Shown in pieces: positions 29,938 to 37,244 of a stretch of 37,244 nt of DNA. A program made the position numbers and the translations under genes. The stretch is from Hyphomicrobiales bacterium (GTDB taxonomy: Bacteria; Pseudomonadota; Alphaproteobacteria; Rhizobiales; Devosiaceae). The notes below the pieces were generated by a model, which ran no database searches, was not told the origin of the DNA, and saw only the letters and a program-made list of their open reading frames with translations. The first letter of the stretch is position 1. Each line of letters begins with the position of its first letter. The stretch lies in the NCBI GenBank assembly GCA_900470445.1, contig UCAU01000076.1, positions 1 through 37,244 of the forward strand, written 5' to 3'.

Positions 29938-32916
29938 ATGACCGATACTGCTGCGGGCGCCGCCGAAACCGATTATTCGTCGACGCTCTTCCTCCCGGAA
30001 ACCGCTTTCCCCATGCGCGCGGGCCTGCCCGAGCGCGAGCCCGTCTGGCTCAAGCGCTGGGCAGACATGGACATTTACCAGCTGCAGCGCGAGCAGGCCG
30101 CCGACCGGCCCCTGTTCACCCTGCATGACGGCCCTCCCTACGCTAATGGCAATATCCATATCGGCCACGCGCTCAACAAGACGCTGAAAGACATGATCAG
30201 CCGGTCCCAGCAATTCCTGGGTAACAACGCTGCCTATGTCCCCGGCTGGGACTGTCACGGCCTGCCCATCGAATGGAAGATCGAAGAGCAGTACCGCGCC
30301 AAGGGCAAGGACAAGAACGACGTCCCGATCATCGAATTCCGCCAGGAATGCCGCACCTTTGCCGAGCAATGGGTCGATATCCAGCGCGAGGAATTCAAGC
30401 GCCTGGGCATCCTGGGCGAGTGGGATGTGCCCTATCTCACCATGAGCTTTGATGCCGAGGCGCAGATCGCGCGCGAGCTGATGAAGGTCTCGATGTCCGG
30501 CCAGCTCTATCGCGGCAGTAAGCCCGTCATGTGGTCGGTCGTCGAGCGCACCGCTTTGGCCGAAGCCGAAATCGAATATGCCGATTACGAGAGCGACACC
30601 ATCTGGGTGAAATTCCCGGTGTTGGGCGCCGCGGCCAATGTCGATACCAAGGCCGCAGGCGGCTTTGCCGCCAGCGCCGATGCCATCCGCGGCCTCGATG
30701 GCGCCTTTGTCGTCATCTGGACCACCACGCCCTGGACCATCCCCGCCAACCGCGCCATCAGCTATTCATCCAAGATCAGCTATGGCCTCTATGAAATCAC
30801 CGAGGCCCCCGAAGGCAATTGGGCGACCACTGGCGAGCGCTATGTGCTGGCCGATAATCTGGCCGCCGAAGTCTTCACCAAGGCCAAGGTCACCGGCACC
30901 AGGCGCCTGCATGATGTCGACCCCGGCACCATCACCGCCTGCGCCCATCCGCTGCGCGGCTTTGGCGGCGGCTACACTTTCGATGTGCCCCTGCTCGATG
31001 GCGACCACGTCACCGATGATACCGGCACGGGCTTTGTCCACACCGCCCCCGGCCATGGCCTCGACGACTTCGAGATCTGGATGAATTCGGGCCGCGTGCT
31101 GGCTGAAAAGGGCATCGACAGCGCCATCCCTTATGTGGTGGGCGATGACGGTTTTTACACCAAGGACGCCCCCGGTCTCGAAGGCGCTCGCGTCATCGAT
31201 GACAATGGCAAAAAGGGCGACGCCAATCAGCGCGTCATCACGGCTTTGGCCGAGCGCCACGCCATGGTCGCCCGCGGTCGCGTCAAGCACCAATATCCCC
31301 ATTCCTGGCGCTCCAAAAAGCCGGTGATCTTCCGCAATACCCCGCAATGGTTCGTTTATATGGACCGCGACATCAGCGCCCAGGATGGCGACACATTGCG
31401 CGCCCGCGCCTTGCGCGCCATCGACCAGACCAAGTTCTATCCCGCCGCGGGCCAGAACCGTCTCCGCTCGATGATTGCCGACCGCCCCGATTGGGTCCTC
31501 TCGCGTCAGCGCGCCTGGGGCGTGCCGATCACGGTTTTCGTCAACAAGCAAACCGGCGAAATCCTCAAGGACGAAGTGGTCAATCACCGCATCGCCCAAT
31601 CCTTCGAGGAAGAAGGCGCCGACGCTTGGTACAAGCCCGGCGCCGCCGAGCATTATCTCGGCTCGCAGTACAAGGTCGACGACTATGAAATGGTCACCGA
31701 CGTGCTCGACGTATGGTTCGACTCCGGTTCGACGCACTCCTTCGTGCTGCGCAACAAGCAGAAATGGCCGCATCTGAAATTCCCGGCCTCGATGTATCTC
31801 GAAGGCTCCGACCAGCACCGCGGCTGGTTCCATTCCTCCCTGCTCGAAAGCTGCGCGACCAACGGCTTTGCCCCTTATGACAGCGTGCTTACGCATGGCT
31901 TCACCATGGATGGCGAAGGCCGCAAGATGAGCAAGTCGCTGGGCAATACCGTCGCCCCGCAGGACATCATCAAGCAATATGGCGCCGATATCCTGCGTCT
32001 CTGGGTGGCCTCCTCCGACTATTCGGAAGATTTGCGCCTGGGCAAGGAAATCATCCAGACCACGGTCGATAGCTACCGCAAGCTGCGCAACACGTTGCGC
32101 TGGCTCCTGGGCAATCTCGCCCATTACCGGCCCACCGACGTGGTCGCCTTTGCCGACATGCCTGAGCTCGAACGGCTCATGCTGCACCGTCTGGCCCAGC
32201 TCGACGGCCAGGTCCGCGCCGCCTTCAAGGAATATGATTTCCGGCGCGTGGTAACCCTGCTCGGCAATTTCATGAATATCGAATTGTCGGCCTTCTACTT
32301 CGATATCCGCAAGGACGCGCTTTACTGCGATCCGATCTCCTCGGTGCGCCGCAAGGCCTCGCTCACCGTGTTGCATCATCTGTTTGATTGCCTCACGGCC
32401 TGGCTCGCGCCCATCCTGGTTTTCACCATGGAAGAATGCTGGCTCGAGCGGCACCCGGAGGAGGGCGCCTCGGTCCACCTGCGCCTCCTGCCCGAAGTGC
32501 CGGCCGAATGGCTCGATGATGATCTCGCCAATAAATGGCAGCTCATCCGCGCCGTCCGTCGCGTGGTCACCGGCGCGCTCGAAATCGAGCGCCGCGAAAA
32601 ACGCATCGGCTCTTCGCTCGAAGCCGCCCCCCAGGTCTTCATCGCGGACCCGCACTATCTCACCGCGCTTGAAGGCCAGGACCTCGCCGAAATCGCCATC
32701 ACCTCGGGCATTTCCCTGGCAACCAGCGAAGGCCCCGCCGATGGCTTCCGCCTCGAAGACGTCCCCGGCATTGCGGTCGTCCCGGCTTTGGCCGTCGGCA
32801 ATCGCTGCGCCCGCTCGTGGAAAGTTCTGCCCGAAGTCGGCGCCGACCCCGACTACCCCGACGTCTCCCTGCGCGACGCCCAAGCCCTGCGCGAACGCGC
32901 CGAGTTGGGGCTGTAA
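29938..32916 (+). CDS. ileS: Isoleucyl-tRNA synthetase
   Basis: Class I synthetase charging tRNA-Ile with an editing domain for valine. 992 residues. HIGH is at 74-77 (GNIHIGHALNK) and KMSKS at 663-667 (GRKMSKSLGN). The CP1 editing domain includes WTTTPWTIPANRA and the region GTGFVHTAPGHGLDDFEIW, and the anticodon domain follows TTVDSYRKLRNTLRWLLGNL. The C-terminal zinc ribbon seen in E. coli is degenerate: the first knuckle reads CARSWKVLPEVG (Cys957, then Ser) and the second reads VSLRDA with no Cys, so zinc is not bound there. No clear SD before the ATG at 29938. No T-box-like leader is seen. Confidence 0.97.
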   Translation: MTDTAAGAAETDYSSTLFLPETAFPMRAGLPEREPVWLKRWADMDIYQLQREQAADRPLFTLHDGPPYANGNIHIGHALNKTLKDMISRSQQFLGNNAAYVPGWDCHGLPIEWKIEEQYRAKGKDKNDVPIIEFRQECRTFAEQWVDIQREEFKRLGILGEWDVPYLTMSFDAEAQIARELMKVSMSGQLYRGSKPVMWSVVERTALAEAEIEYADYESDTIWVKFPVLGAAANVDTKAAGGFAASADAIRGLDGAFVVIWTTTPWTIPANRAISYSSKISYGLYEITEAPEGNWATTGERYVLADNLAAEVFTKAKVTGTRRLHDVDPGTITACAHPLRGFGGGYTFDVPLLDGDHVTDDTGTGFVHTAPGHGLDDFEIWMNSGRVLAEKGIDSAIPYVVGDDGFYTKDAPGLEGARVIDDNGKKGDANQRVITALAERHAMVARGRVKHQYPHSWRSKKPVIFRNTPQWFVYMDRDISAQDGDTLRARALRAIDQTKFYPAAGQNRLRSMIADRPDWVLSRQRAWGVPITVFVNKQTGEILKDEVVNHRIAQSFEEEGADAWYKPGAAEHYLGSQYKVDDYEMVTDVLDVWFDSGSTHSFVLRNKQKWPHLKFPASMYLEGSDQHRGWFHSSLLESCATNGFAPYDSVLTHGFTMDGEGRKMSKSLGNTVAPQDIIKQYGADILRLWVASSDYSEDLRLGKEIIQTTVDSYRKLRNTLRWLLGNLAHYRPTDVVAFADMPELERLMLHRLAQLDGQVRAAFKEYDFRRVVTLLGNFMNIELSAFYFDIRKDALYCDPISSVRRKASLTVLHHLFDCLTAWLAPILVFTMEECWLERHPEEGASVHLRLLPEVPAEWLDDDLANKWQLIRAVRRVVTGALEIERREKRIGSSLEAAPQVFIADPHYLTALEGQDLAEIAITSGISLATSEGPADGFRLEDVPGIAVVPALAVGNRCARSWKVLPEVGADPDYPDVSLRDAQALRERAELGL

Positions 32917-32923
32917 CCACTTC

Positions 32924-33077
32924 CTTCCCTCTCCCCTTGAGGGAGAGGGACGACATTTCTGCGTTCAGCAGAAATGACAGGGTGAGGGGTCCTGCGCCCA
33001 CCCATTGCTGCAATGCCGAGGGAAGATACCCCTCATCCGCCCCTTCGGGGCACCTTCTCCCTCAAGGGGAGAAGGGA
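32924..33077. repeat. Composite CCCTCTCC inverted element, copy C
   Basis: CCCTCTCCCC and GGGGAGAAGG arms at the outer ends enclose a second hairpin whose perfect 7-bp stem CATTTCT/AGAAATG keeps the loop GCGTTCAGC seen in copies A and B. The right half includes GCCCC-TTC-GGGGC, as GCCCC-TGC-GGGGC in copy B. It lies between ileS and lspA. Confidence 0.85.
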
Positions 33078-33097
33078 AGAAGGAGCAAATTGCCCCG

Positions 33098-33661
33098 ATG
33101 AACATCACCAAACTCACCAACCCCGCCACCTACTTCTCCCTCACCGCCGCCATTCTCGCCTTCGGCATCGATCGCGCCCACAAGGCCTTCCAGGTCTCGG
33201 CTGATTGCATCGCGCTGGGCGCCGCGCCCTGCGTCGAGGTCTTTACCTCCTACATTCCCGTTTCCATGACCAAGTGGCGCGGTGGCGAGGTCGTTCGGGT
33301 CACCGACTTTTTCGACTATGTCCTGGTCTGGAATACCGGCGTTTCCTACGGCCTGTTCGATAGCCTGCCGGTCTGGGGCCTGGGCGCCATCATGCTGGTC
33401 GCCATCGCGCTATTGTCGGTCTGGTGGTGGCGCGCCGATTCGCGGCTGATCCGCATGGGGCTGGCGCTCTGCATTGGCGGCGCGCTGTCCAATGCGCTCG
33501 ATCGCCTGCTCTATGGCGCGGTGGCCGATTTCTTCCATTTCCACTGGCAGAGCTATTCGTTCTACATCTTCAACATCGCCGATGTGGCCATCACGCTGGG
33601 CGTCGTCCTGCTCATTGCCGACATGTTGGGCATCGGCCGCCCACGCGCCGCCAAGGCGTGA
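33098..33661 (+). CDS. lspA: Lipoprotein signal peptidase
   Basis: Inner-membrane aspartyl protease that cleaves prolipoprotein signal peptides (signal peptidase II). 187 residues, somewhat longer than the usual 160-170 because of an extra periplasmic stretch (about 35-65). Four membrane helices. The catalytic pair is Asp135 (SNALDRLL) and Asp162 (FNIADVAI); N80-T-G-V-S-Y-G-L-F also fits the family. The start is the ATG at 33098 with AAGGAG about 13 bases upstream, slightly far. It is followed by a lipoprotein gene, a natural neighbour. Confidence 0.93.
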   Translation: MNITKLTNPATYFSLTAAILAFGIDRAHKAFQVSADCIALGAAPCVEVFTSYIPVSMTKWRGGEVVRVTDFFDYVLVWNTGVSYGLFDSLPVWGLGAIMLVAIALLSVWWWRADSRLIRMGLALCIGGALSNALDRLLYGAVADFFHFHWQSYSFYIFNIADVAITLGVVLLIADMLGIGRPRAAKA

Positions 33662-33683
33662 TTTCATTGGCGAACACTTTACT

Positions 33684-33719
33684 GCCAGAATCTGGCCTTA
33701 CGCGGCAGGATGCTATATA
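33684..33719 (+). promoter_or_regulatory. Putative promoter and palindrome before the lipoprotein gene
   Basis: GCCAGA-A-TCTGGC (33684-33696) is a perfect dyad placed where a -35 box would lie for the -10-like TATATA at 33714-33719. No good TTGACA is present, so the promoter may need an activator bound at the dyad. Confidence 0.35.
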
Positions 33720-33748
33720 AGCGCGGCCGAAATCGTGAAGGACGTTGC

Positions 33749-34435
33749 ATGCGTATTGGATTGATCGGGCGCGCGATTGCTCGCAAGGCCTCAATGGCGT
33801 CACTGGGCCTGTTGCTTGCGGCCACCCTGGCTGCCTGCACGACCGTGGAGGGCACCAATGCCCTCACCGATGCCGGCACATTCGAGCGCGAGGTGATGAG
33901 CTCCACCGCCCGCGGCTTCGGCCTGATCCCCGGCGAAACGCCCAAGGAAGAGCCCACCCAGGCCCGCGCCCCGCTGGTGCTGCCGCGCAATGCCGAAAAT
34001 CTGCCGGCTCCCACCACGGCCGTTGCCGTCGCCCAACTGCCCGCCAATAGCGACGCGGTGCGGATCGATGCGTCCGGCCTCACCGAAGCCGACCTGACCC
34101 GTCTACGCAATGCCAAGGTCGTCGACCTGCGTTCGCTCTCTGGCCGCCCGCTAACCGAAGGCGAAGCGCGCGCGCTGACCTCCCGCATGCAGGCCGCCAA
34201 TATGGCTGTCGGCGTCAATGGTAAGCGCCCGCTTTACCTGCCGCCGGACGAATATTTCACCCGCGTCGGCAATGCCGACATGGTCTGCCGCAATCCAGCC
34301 GGCCAGATCGTTTCGTTGAGCGATCCGAGCTGCCCCGAGGAAATCCGCCGCGCCCTGCGCAGCGCCGGCCCGACCGGCTCGGGCATGCTGGGCGGTGCCA
34401 TCGATTCGGAAATCCGGGATATGAAGAAAGACTGA
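33749..34435 (+). CDS. Predicted lipoprotein of unknown function
   Basis: 228 residues from the ATG at 33749, which follows GAAGGA with 7 bases between. The signal peptide has a basic start (MRIGLIGRAIARK), a hydrophobic core and a lipobox LAAC with the lipidated Cys near residue 30. After it comes a polar linker rich in Pro/Ala/Glu (about 60-100), then a more ordered half: ASGLTEADLTRLRNAKVVDLRSLSGRPLTEGEARAL and RPLYLPPDEYFTRVGNADMV, with two Cys (CRN, SCPEE). I do not recognise the family. Immediate neighbour of lspA, which would mature it. It ends at a strong terminator. Confidence 0.8.
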   Translation: MRIGLIGRAIARKASMASLGLLLAATLAACTTVEGTNALTDAGTFEREVMSSTARGFGLIPGETPKEEPTQARAPLVLPRNAENLPAPTTAVAVAQLPANSDAVRIDASGLTEADLTRLRNAKVVDLRSLSGRPLTEGEARALTSRMQAANMAVGVNGKRPLYLPPDEYFTRVGNADMVCRNPAGQIVSLSDPSCPEEIRRALRSAGPTGSGMLGGAIDSEIRDMKKD

Positions 34436-34463
34436 TCGCCAGCTCTTCTGGCATCTTTCCCTG

Positions 34464-34492
34464 CGCCCCGCCCTGTGCGGGGCGTTCTTTTT
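34464..34492 (+). terminator. Rho-independent terminator after lipoprotein gene
   Basis: CGCCCCGC (34464-34471) and GCGGGGCG (34477-34484) form a perfect 8-bp stem with loop CCTGT, followed by TTCTTTTT. Confidence 0.92.
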
Positions 34493-34559
34493 GTGCGATG
34501 GGATGTCCCATTGCTCCACCAGCGCCGCCCAAATGGGTCCCGCATGACATGAAGGCACT

Positions 34560-36509
34560 ATGCCAATGACCGATTCTCCCGCCACTCCCGACACCGGCGA
34601 CCGCCTCGCCAAGGTCATTGCCCGCTCCGGCCTCTGCTCCCGCCGCGACGCCGAAGCCTGGATCACCACCGGCCGCGTCAGCGTCAACGGCAAGAAAGTG
34701 CTGACCCCAGCCTTCAACGTCACCGGCCGCGACAAGGTCATGGTCGATGGCGCCCCGCTCGCCGCCCGCCAGGGCACGCGCGTCTGGCTCTATCACAAGC
34801 CCGCCGGGCTCGTGGTCACCGAGAAAGATCCCGAAGGCCGTCCCACCGTTTTCGAAGCCCTCGAACAACATGGCCTGCCGCGCGTCGTCTCCGTTGGCCG
34901 CCTCGATATCAATACCGAAGGCCTGCTGCTGGTCACCAATGATGGCGGCCTCAAGCGCGTCCTCGAATTGCCCGCCACCGGCTGGCTGCGCCGCTATCGC
35001 GTGCGCGCCCATGGCAGTGTCACCCAGGCGGCGCTCGATCGCCTCAAGGATGGCATCGAGATCGACGGCATCAAATACGGCTCCATCGAAGCCACGCTGG
35101 AGCGCGACCAGGGCTCCAATGTGTGGATCGTCATGGCCCTGCGCGAAGGCAAGAACCGCGAAGTCAAGAACGTGCTCGGCGCGCTTGGCCTTGAGGTCAA
35201 CCGCCTGATCCGCGTCTCCTATGGCCCGTTCCAGCTCAACGACATCCCGGTCGGCGCCATCGAAACCGTCAAGGCCGCGACCCTGCGCGAGCAGCTCGGC
35301 AAGAAGCTGGCCGAGGCGGCCGATGTCGATTTCGACAGCGAAATGCCCGAAATCAACCAGCTCGTCGGCAAGCCCACCCGTGATCGCCTCACCGGCCGCG
35401 GCACCAATACCGTCGAGATCGCCCGCCAGCGTTTCCGCTTCACCGACCACGCCGAAAAGACCGAGGAAGAAATCCGCGCCGAGCGTCCGCGCCAGGATCG
35501 CCCCGGCCGCTTCGACAGTCGCAAGCCGACCAAGCGTGTCGATCCGCGTGCCGAAGAAGAGATGGCGCCGCCCCGTCATATTCATTTCGACGAAGATGGC
35601 CGCGCCCCCGAGGAATTCGTCGCCAAGCGCGGCGGCAACAAGCCCGCCTGGCGTGATCCCGACGATCAGCCCGCCCGCACCTTCGGCAAGCGTCCCGAAC
35701 GCCCCGCCAAGCCCGCTTTTGGCGAAAAGAAGTCCTTCGGCGACAAGAAATCCTTCGGTGACAAAAAGCCCTACGGCGACAAGAAGCCCTATGGCGATAA
35801 AAAATCCTTTGGCGACAAGCCGGCCTTCGGCAAGCCACGCCGCGAGGGTGAAGATCGTCCCAAGCGCGCCTTCAGCGAGCGTCCCGCCGGCGCCCGTGGC
35901 TTTGCCGACCGCAGCGAGCGCCCCAAGCGCGATTTCGGTGATCGTCCGCCCCGTCGTGACGATGCCGGCGCGCCCCAGCGCGGCTTTGCTGAGCGGCCCC
36001 GTGGTCCGCGTCCCGAAGGCGGTCGTCCCCCGCAGGATCGTGCCTTCACCGGCACCCCGCGCGGCCCGCGTCGTAGCGATGCAGCGGCTGGCGAGCGCCC
36101 AGAGCGCAGCTTTGCCCCCCGTCTCCGGCCCGATAGCGAACGCGGCGATGGCGCCGCCTTTACCGGCGCGCCCAAGCGTCCCGGCCGCAATTTCTCGGAA
36201 AAGCCGCGCAGCTTCCGGCCCGATGCCGACCGCGCCCCGCGTCCTGATCGCGGCCCCCGGCCGGATCGCGCCGCTCGTCCGGGCCGTGACAATCTAGGTT
36301 CGGAAGCCAAGACCTACGGCAAGCCCAAGACCCGCCCCGATGGCAAGCCCCATCCCAAGCGTGACGGCGCCGCTCCCCAGCGCGGCCCCAAGCCTGGTGG
36401 CCGTCCTGGCGCCGGTGGTCGTCCCAGTTCGGGTGGCCGCCCCAGCGGCGGCGCCGGTCGTCCGTCCGGTGGTGGCCGTCCCTCTGGTCCGCGCCGTCCC
36501 AAGGCGTAG
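34560..36509 (+). CDS. RsuA/RluB-family pseudouridine synthase with long disordered basic tail
   Basis: 649 residues; E. coli RluB is under 300. The N-terminal S4 RNA-binding domain (about 14-60: RLAKVIARSGLCSRRDAEAW, then GRVSVNGKKV) is followed by the synthase domain (about 75-250) with GRLDINTEGLLLVTNDG carrying catalytic Asp116, and LREGKNREVKNVL. It should convert a uridine in 23S (RluB/E-like) or 16S (RsuA-like) rRNA; RluB is the better guess. From about 260 to the end the chain is low complexity, rich in Arg, Pro, Gly, Lys and Asp. It has tandem K-K-S/P-F/Y-G-D repeats (about 388-420), many F-x-x-R/RPxR motifs, and ends in a Gly/Arg/Pro/Ser stretch (GGRPS repeats). It starts with GAAGG 5 bases before the ATG. 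Confidence 0.9.
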   Translation: MPMTDSPATPDTGDRLAKVIARSGLCSRRDAEAWITTGRVSVNGKKVLTPAFNVTGRDKVMVDGAPLAARQGTRVWLYHKPAGLVVTEKDPEGRPTVFEALEQHGLPRVVSVGRLDINTEGLLLVTNDGGLKRVLELPATGWLRRYRVRAHGSVTQAALDRLKDGIEIDGIKYGSIEATLERDQGSNVWIVMALREGKNREVKNVLGALGLEVNRLIRVSYGPFQLNDIPVGAIETVKAATLREQLGKKLAEAADVDFDSEMPEINQLVGKPTRDRLTGRGTNTVEIARQRFRFTDHAEKTEEEIRAERPRQDRPGRFDSRKPTKRVDPRAEEEMAPPRHIHFDEDGRAPEEFVAKRGGNKPAWRDPDDQPARTFGKRPERPAKPAFGEKKSFGDKKSFGDKKPYGDKKPYGDKKSFGDKPAFGKPRREGEDRPKRAFSERPAGARGFADRSERPKRDFGDRPPRRDDAGAPQRGFAERPRGPRPEGGRPPQDRAFTGTPRGPRRSDAAAGERPERSFAPRLRPDSERGDGAAFTGAPKRPGRNFSEKPRSFRPDADRAPRPDRGPRPDRAARPGRDNLGSEAKTYGKPKTRPDGKPHPKRDGAAPQRGPKPGGRPGAGGRPSSGGRPSGGAGRPSGGGRPSGPRRPKA

Positions 36510-36512
36510 GCC

Positions 36513-36558
36513 CCAGTAGACCTCATGGTGAGCTTGTCGAACCACGAGGTCGTGGCAC
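36513..36558. repeat. CCTCAT-type REP hairpin, third copy
   Basis: Direct copy of 27631-27676 over 46 bases with 5 differences. Stem TGGT/ACCA within CCTC/GAGG, loop GAGCTTGTCGA. Four of the five differences are two compensatory pair swaps (CC..GG to GG..CC). It starts 3 bases after the stop of the pseudouridine synthase gene. Confidence 0.85.
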
Positions 36559-36580
36559 GAAGCCACCCCATCACAACGTC

Positions 36581-36600
36581 ATCCCCGCGAAAGCGGGGAT
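36581..36600. repeat. Hairpin ATCCCCGC/GCGGGGAT
   Basis: Perfect 8-bp stem (36581-36588 and 36593-36600) with a GAAA tetraloop, preceded by GTC as in the GTCAT family. It lies between the pseudouridine synthase gene and rsmD. Confidence 0.7.
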
Positions 36601-36637
36601 CTCCGTTTCCTAAACTTCTTCAGGATGGAGCATTCCC

Positions 36638-37192
36638 ATGCGCATCGTCGCCGGAAAATTTCGTGGCAAGCAGCTGACCTCGCCTTCCGACGAAACCATC
36701 CGCCCCACCGCCGACCGCGTTCGCGAGAGCATGTTCAACATCCTCGCCAGCCGCCTCGGCCCGGTCTTTGACGGCATCCGCGTGCTAGACCTTTTCGCCG
36801 GCACCGGCGCCCTGGGCCTCGAGGCTCTCTCGCGCGGCGCCGCCCACGTCACCTTCGTTGACACTGGCGCGGAAGCCCGGGGCATCATCCGCGACCACAT
36901 CGAGGCCTTCGGGGCAGGGGGCATCACCAAACTCCTGCGCCGCGACGCCACCGATCTGGGCACCCCCGGCACCTTCGGCCAGTTCAACCTGATCTTCCTC
37001 GACCCGCCCTATAACAAGGGCCTGGGCGAACAAGCTCTTGCGGGGCTCCGCACCAATGGCTGGCTCGCCCCCGGCGCCACCATAGTCCTCGAAGACAGCA
37101 TCGAAGCCACGATCACGCTCCCCGCCGGCTTCACCCTGGAAGACCGCCGCGAATACGGCGCCGCCGCCGTGCATTTTCTGAGCGTGGAATAG
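36638..37192 (+). CDS. rsmD: 16S rRNA (guanine(966)-N2)-methyltransferase
   Basis: SAM-dependent methylation of G966 in 16S rRNA. 184 residues, normal length. Family signature at the start MRIVAGKFRGKQL, then TADRVRESMFNIL; SAM site VLDLFAGTGALGLEALSRGA (about 49-68); catalytic DPPY in LIFLDPPYNKG (about 120-130). It follows the pseudouridine synthase gene, so two rRNA-modification genes are neighbours. Intact. Confidence 0.95.
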   Translation: MRIVAGKFRGKQLTSPSDETIRPTADRVRESMFNILASRLGPVFDGIRVLDLFAGTGALGLEALSRGAAHVTFVDTGAEARGIIRDHIEAFGAGGITKLLRRDATDLGTPGTFGQFNLIFLDPPYNKGLGEQALAGLRTNGWLAPGATIVLEDSIEATITLPAGFTLEDRREYGAAAVHFLSVE

Positions 37193-37215
37193 CCAAGCAG
37201 CCTGGGCTTTCGCCT

Positions 37216-37236
37216 CCCTCCCCCTTGAGGGGAGGG
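37216..37236 (+). repeat. Hairpin repeat at right edge (CCCTCCCC family)
   Basis: CCCTCCCC (37216-37223) pairs with GGGGAGGG (37229-37236) over CTTGA, 23 bases after the rsmD stop. Same family as 1-36 and related to the CCCTCTCC elements; may also act as a terminator. Confidence 0.6.
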
Positions 37237-37244
37237 AATGAGGG

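Noticed and set aside
30766..32883. 705-codon minus-strand frame opposite ileS
   Set aside because: It lies fully within the certain ileS gene; composition is that of a codon shadow and no ribosome site or family is seen.
27422..33077. CRISPR array made of the repeated CCCTCTCC units
   Set aside because: Copies are kilobases apart, lack regular spacers and are internally palindromic; no cas genes are present.

Overview
The window is GC-rich, densely coded chromosomal DNA from an alphaproteobacterium. It is most likely a member of Hyphomicrobiales, perhaps close to Devosia; that genus-level placement is inferred from gene content and not proven. Pointers are the short HisG with a HisZ regulatory subunit, an HisRS of about 500 residues next to a tRNA-His that lacks G-1 and has A73, a CIRCE-controlled groESL operon, the order HAD hydrolase - ribF - ileS - lspA, and many short palindromic intergenic repeats. 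I see no transposase, integrase, prophage genes or CRISPR array. The DNA reads as a stable core chromosome seasoned with REP-type repeats.

Layout. 61-5742 (minus strand) holds a family 5 peptide-type binding protein, an FbpB-like iron(III) permease, and two tandem paralogous iron(III)-binding proteins. Both paralogues carry the same upstream dyad, TTGGAA-N3-TTCAAA. 5876-8497 encodes a multi-PAS histidine-kinase-like protein that has lost its phospho-acceptor His and other catalytic residues. 8831-8907 is tRNA-His(GTG). 8922-10814 is a TadG-like Flp-pilus von Willebrand protein. 11069-12323 holds tag (3-methyladenine glycosylase), a possible 19-codon leader ORF and a DUF1127-like small protein. 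12436-15858 is hisS-hisZ-hisG. It is followed by a small His/Ser/Gly-rich membrane protein and a TSUP permease. A large nested inverted repeat separates these from a minus-strand cluster (glycosyltransferase 39, DUF427, a 65-residue protein, an EamA transporter).

20791-22965 is a textbook groESL operon with a sigma-32/sigma-70-type promoter, CIRCE and a strong terminator. It is followed by a solo BrnA-like protein. A sigma-54 response regulator (minus) and a ROK-family protein (plus) diverge at about 24.8 kb. A membrane-anchored EAL domain protein with destroyed catalytic motifs follows. The right third (27848-37192, all plus) is a housekeeping series: HAD hydrolase, ribF, ileS, lspA, a lipoprotein, an RsuA/RluB-type pseudouridine synthase with a disordered tail of almost 400 residues, and rsmD.

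The most interesting points are the twin iron-binding proteins with a shared ICE-like operator, two degenerate signalling enzymes (pseudo-kinase and pseudo-EAL), the non-canonical tRNA-His/HisRS pair, and the small SD-driven ORF upstream of the his genes. Also notable are several repeat families whose hairpin stems differ by compensatory changes between copies. I did not find a clearly new multi-gene system.
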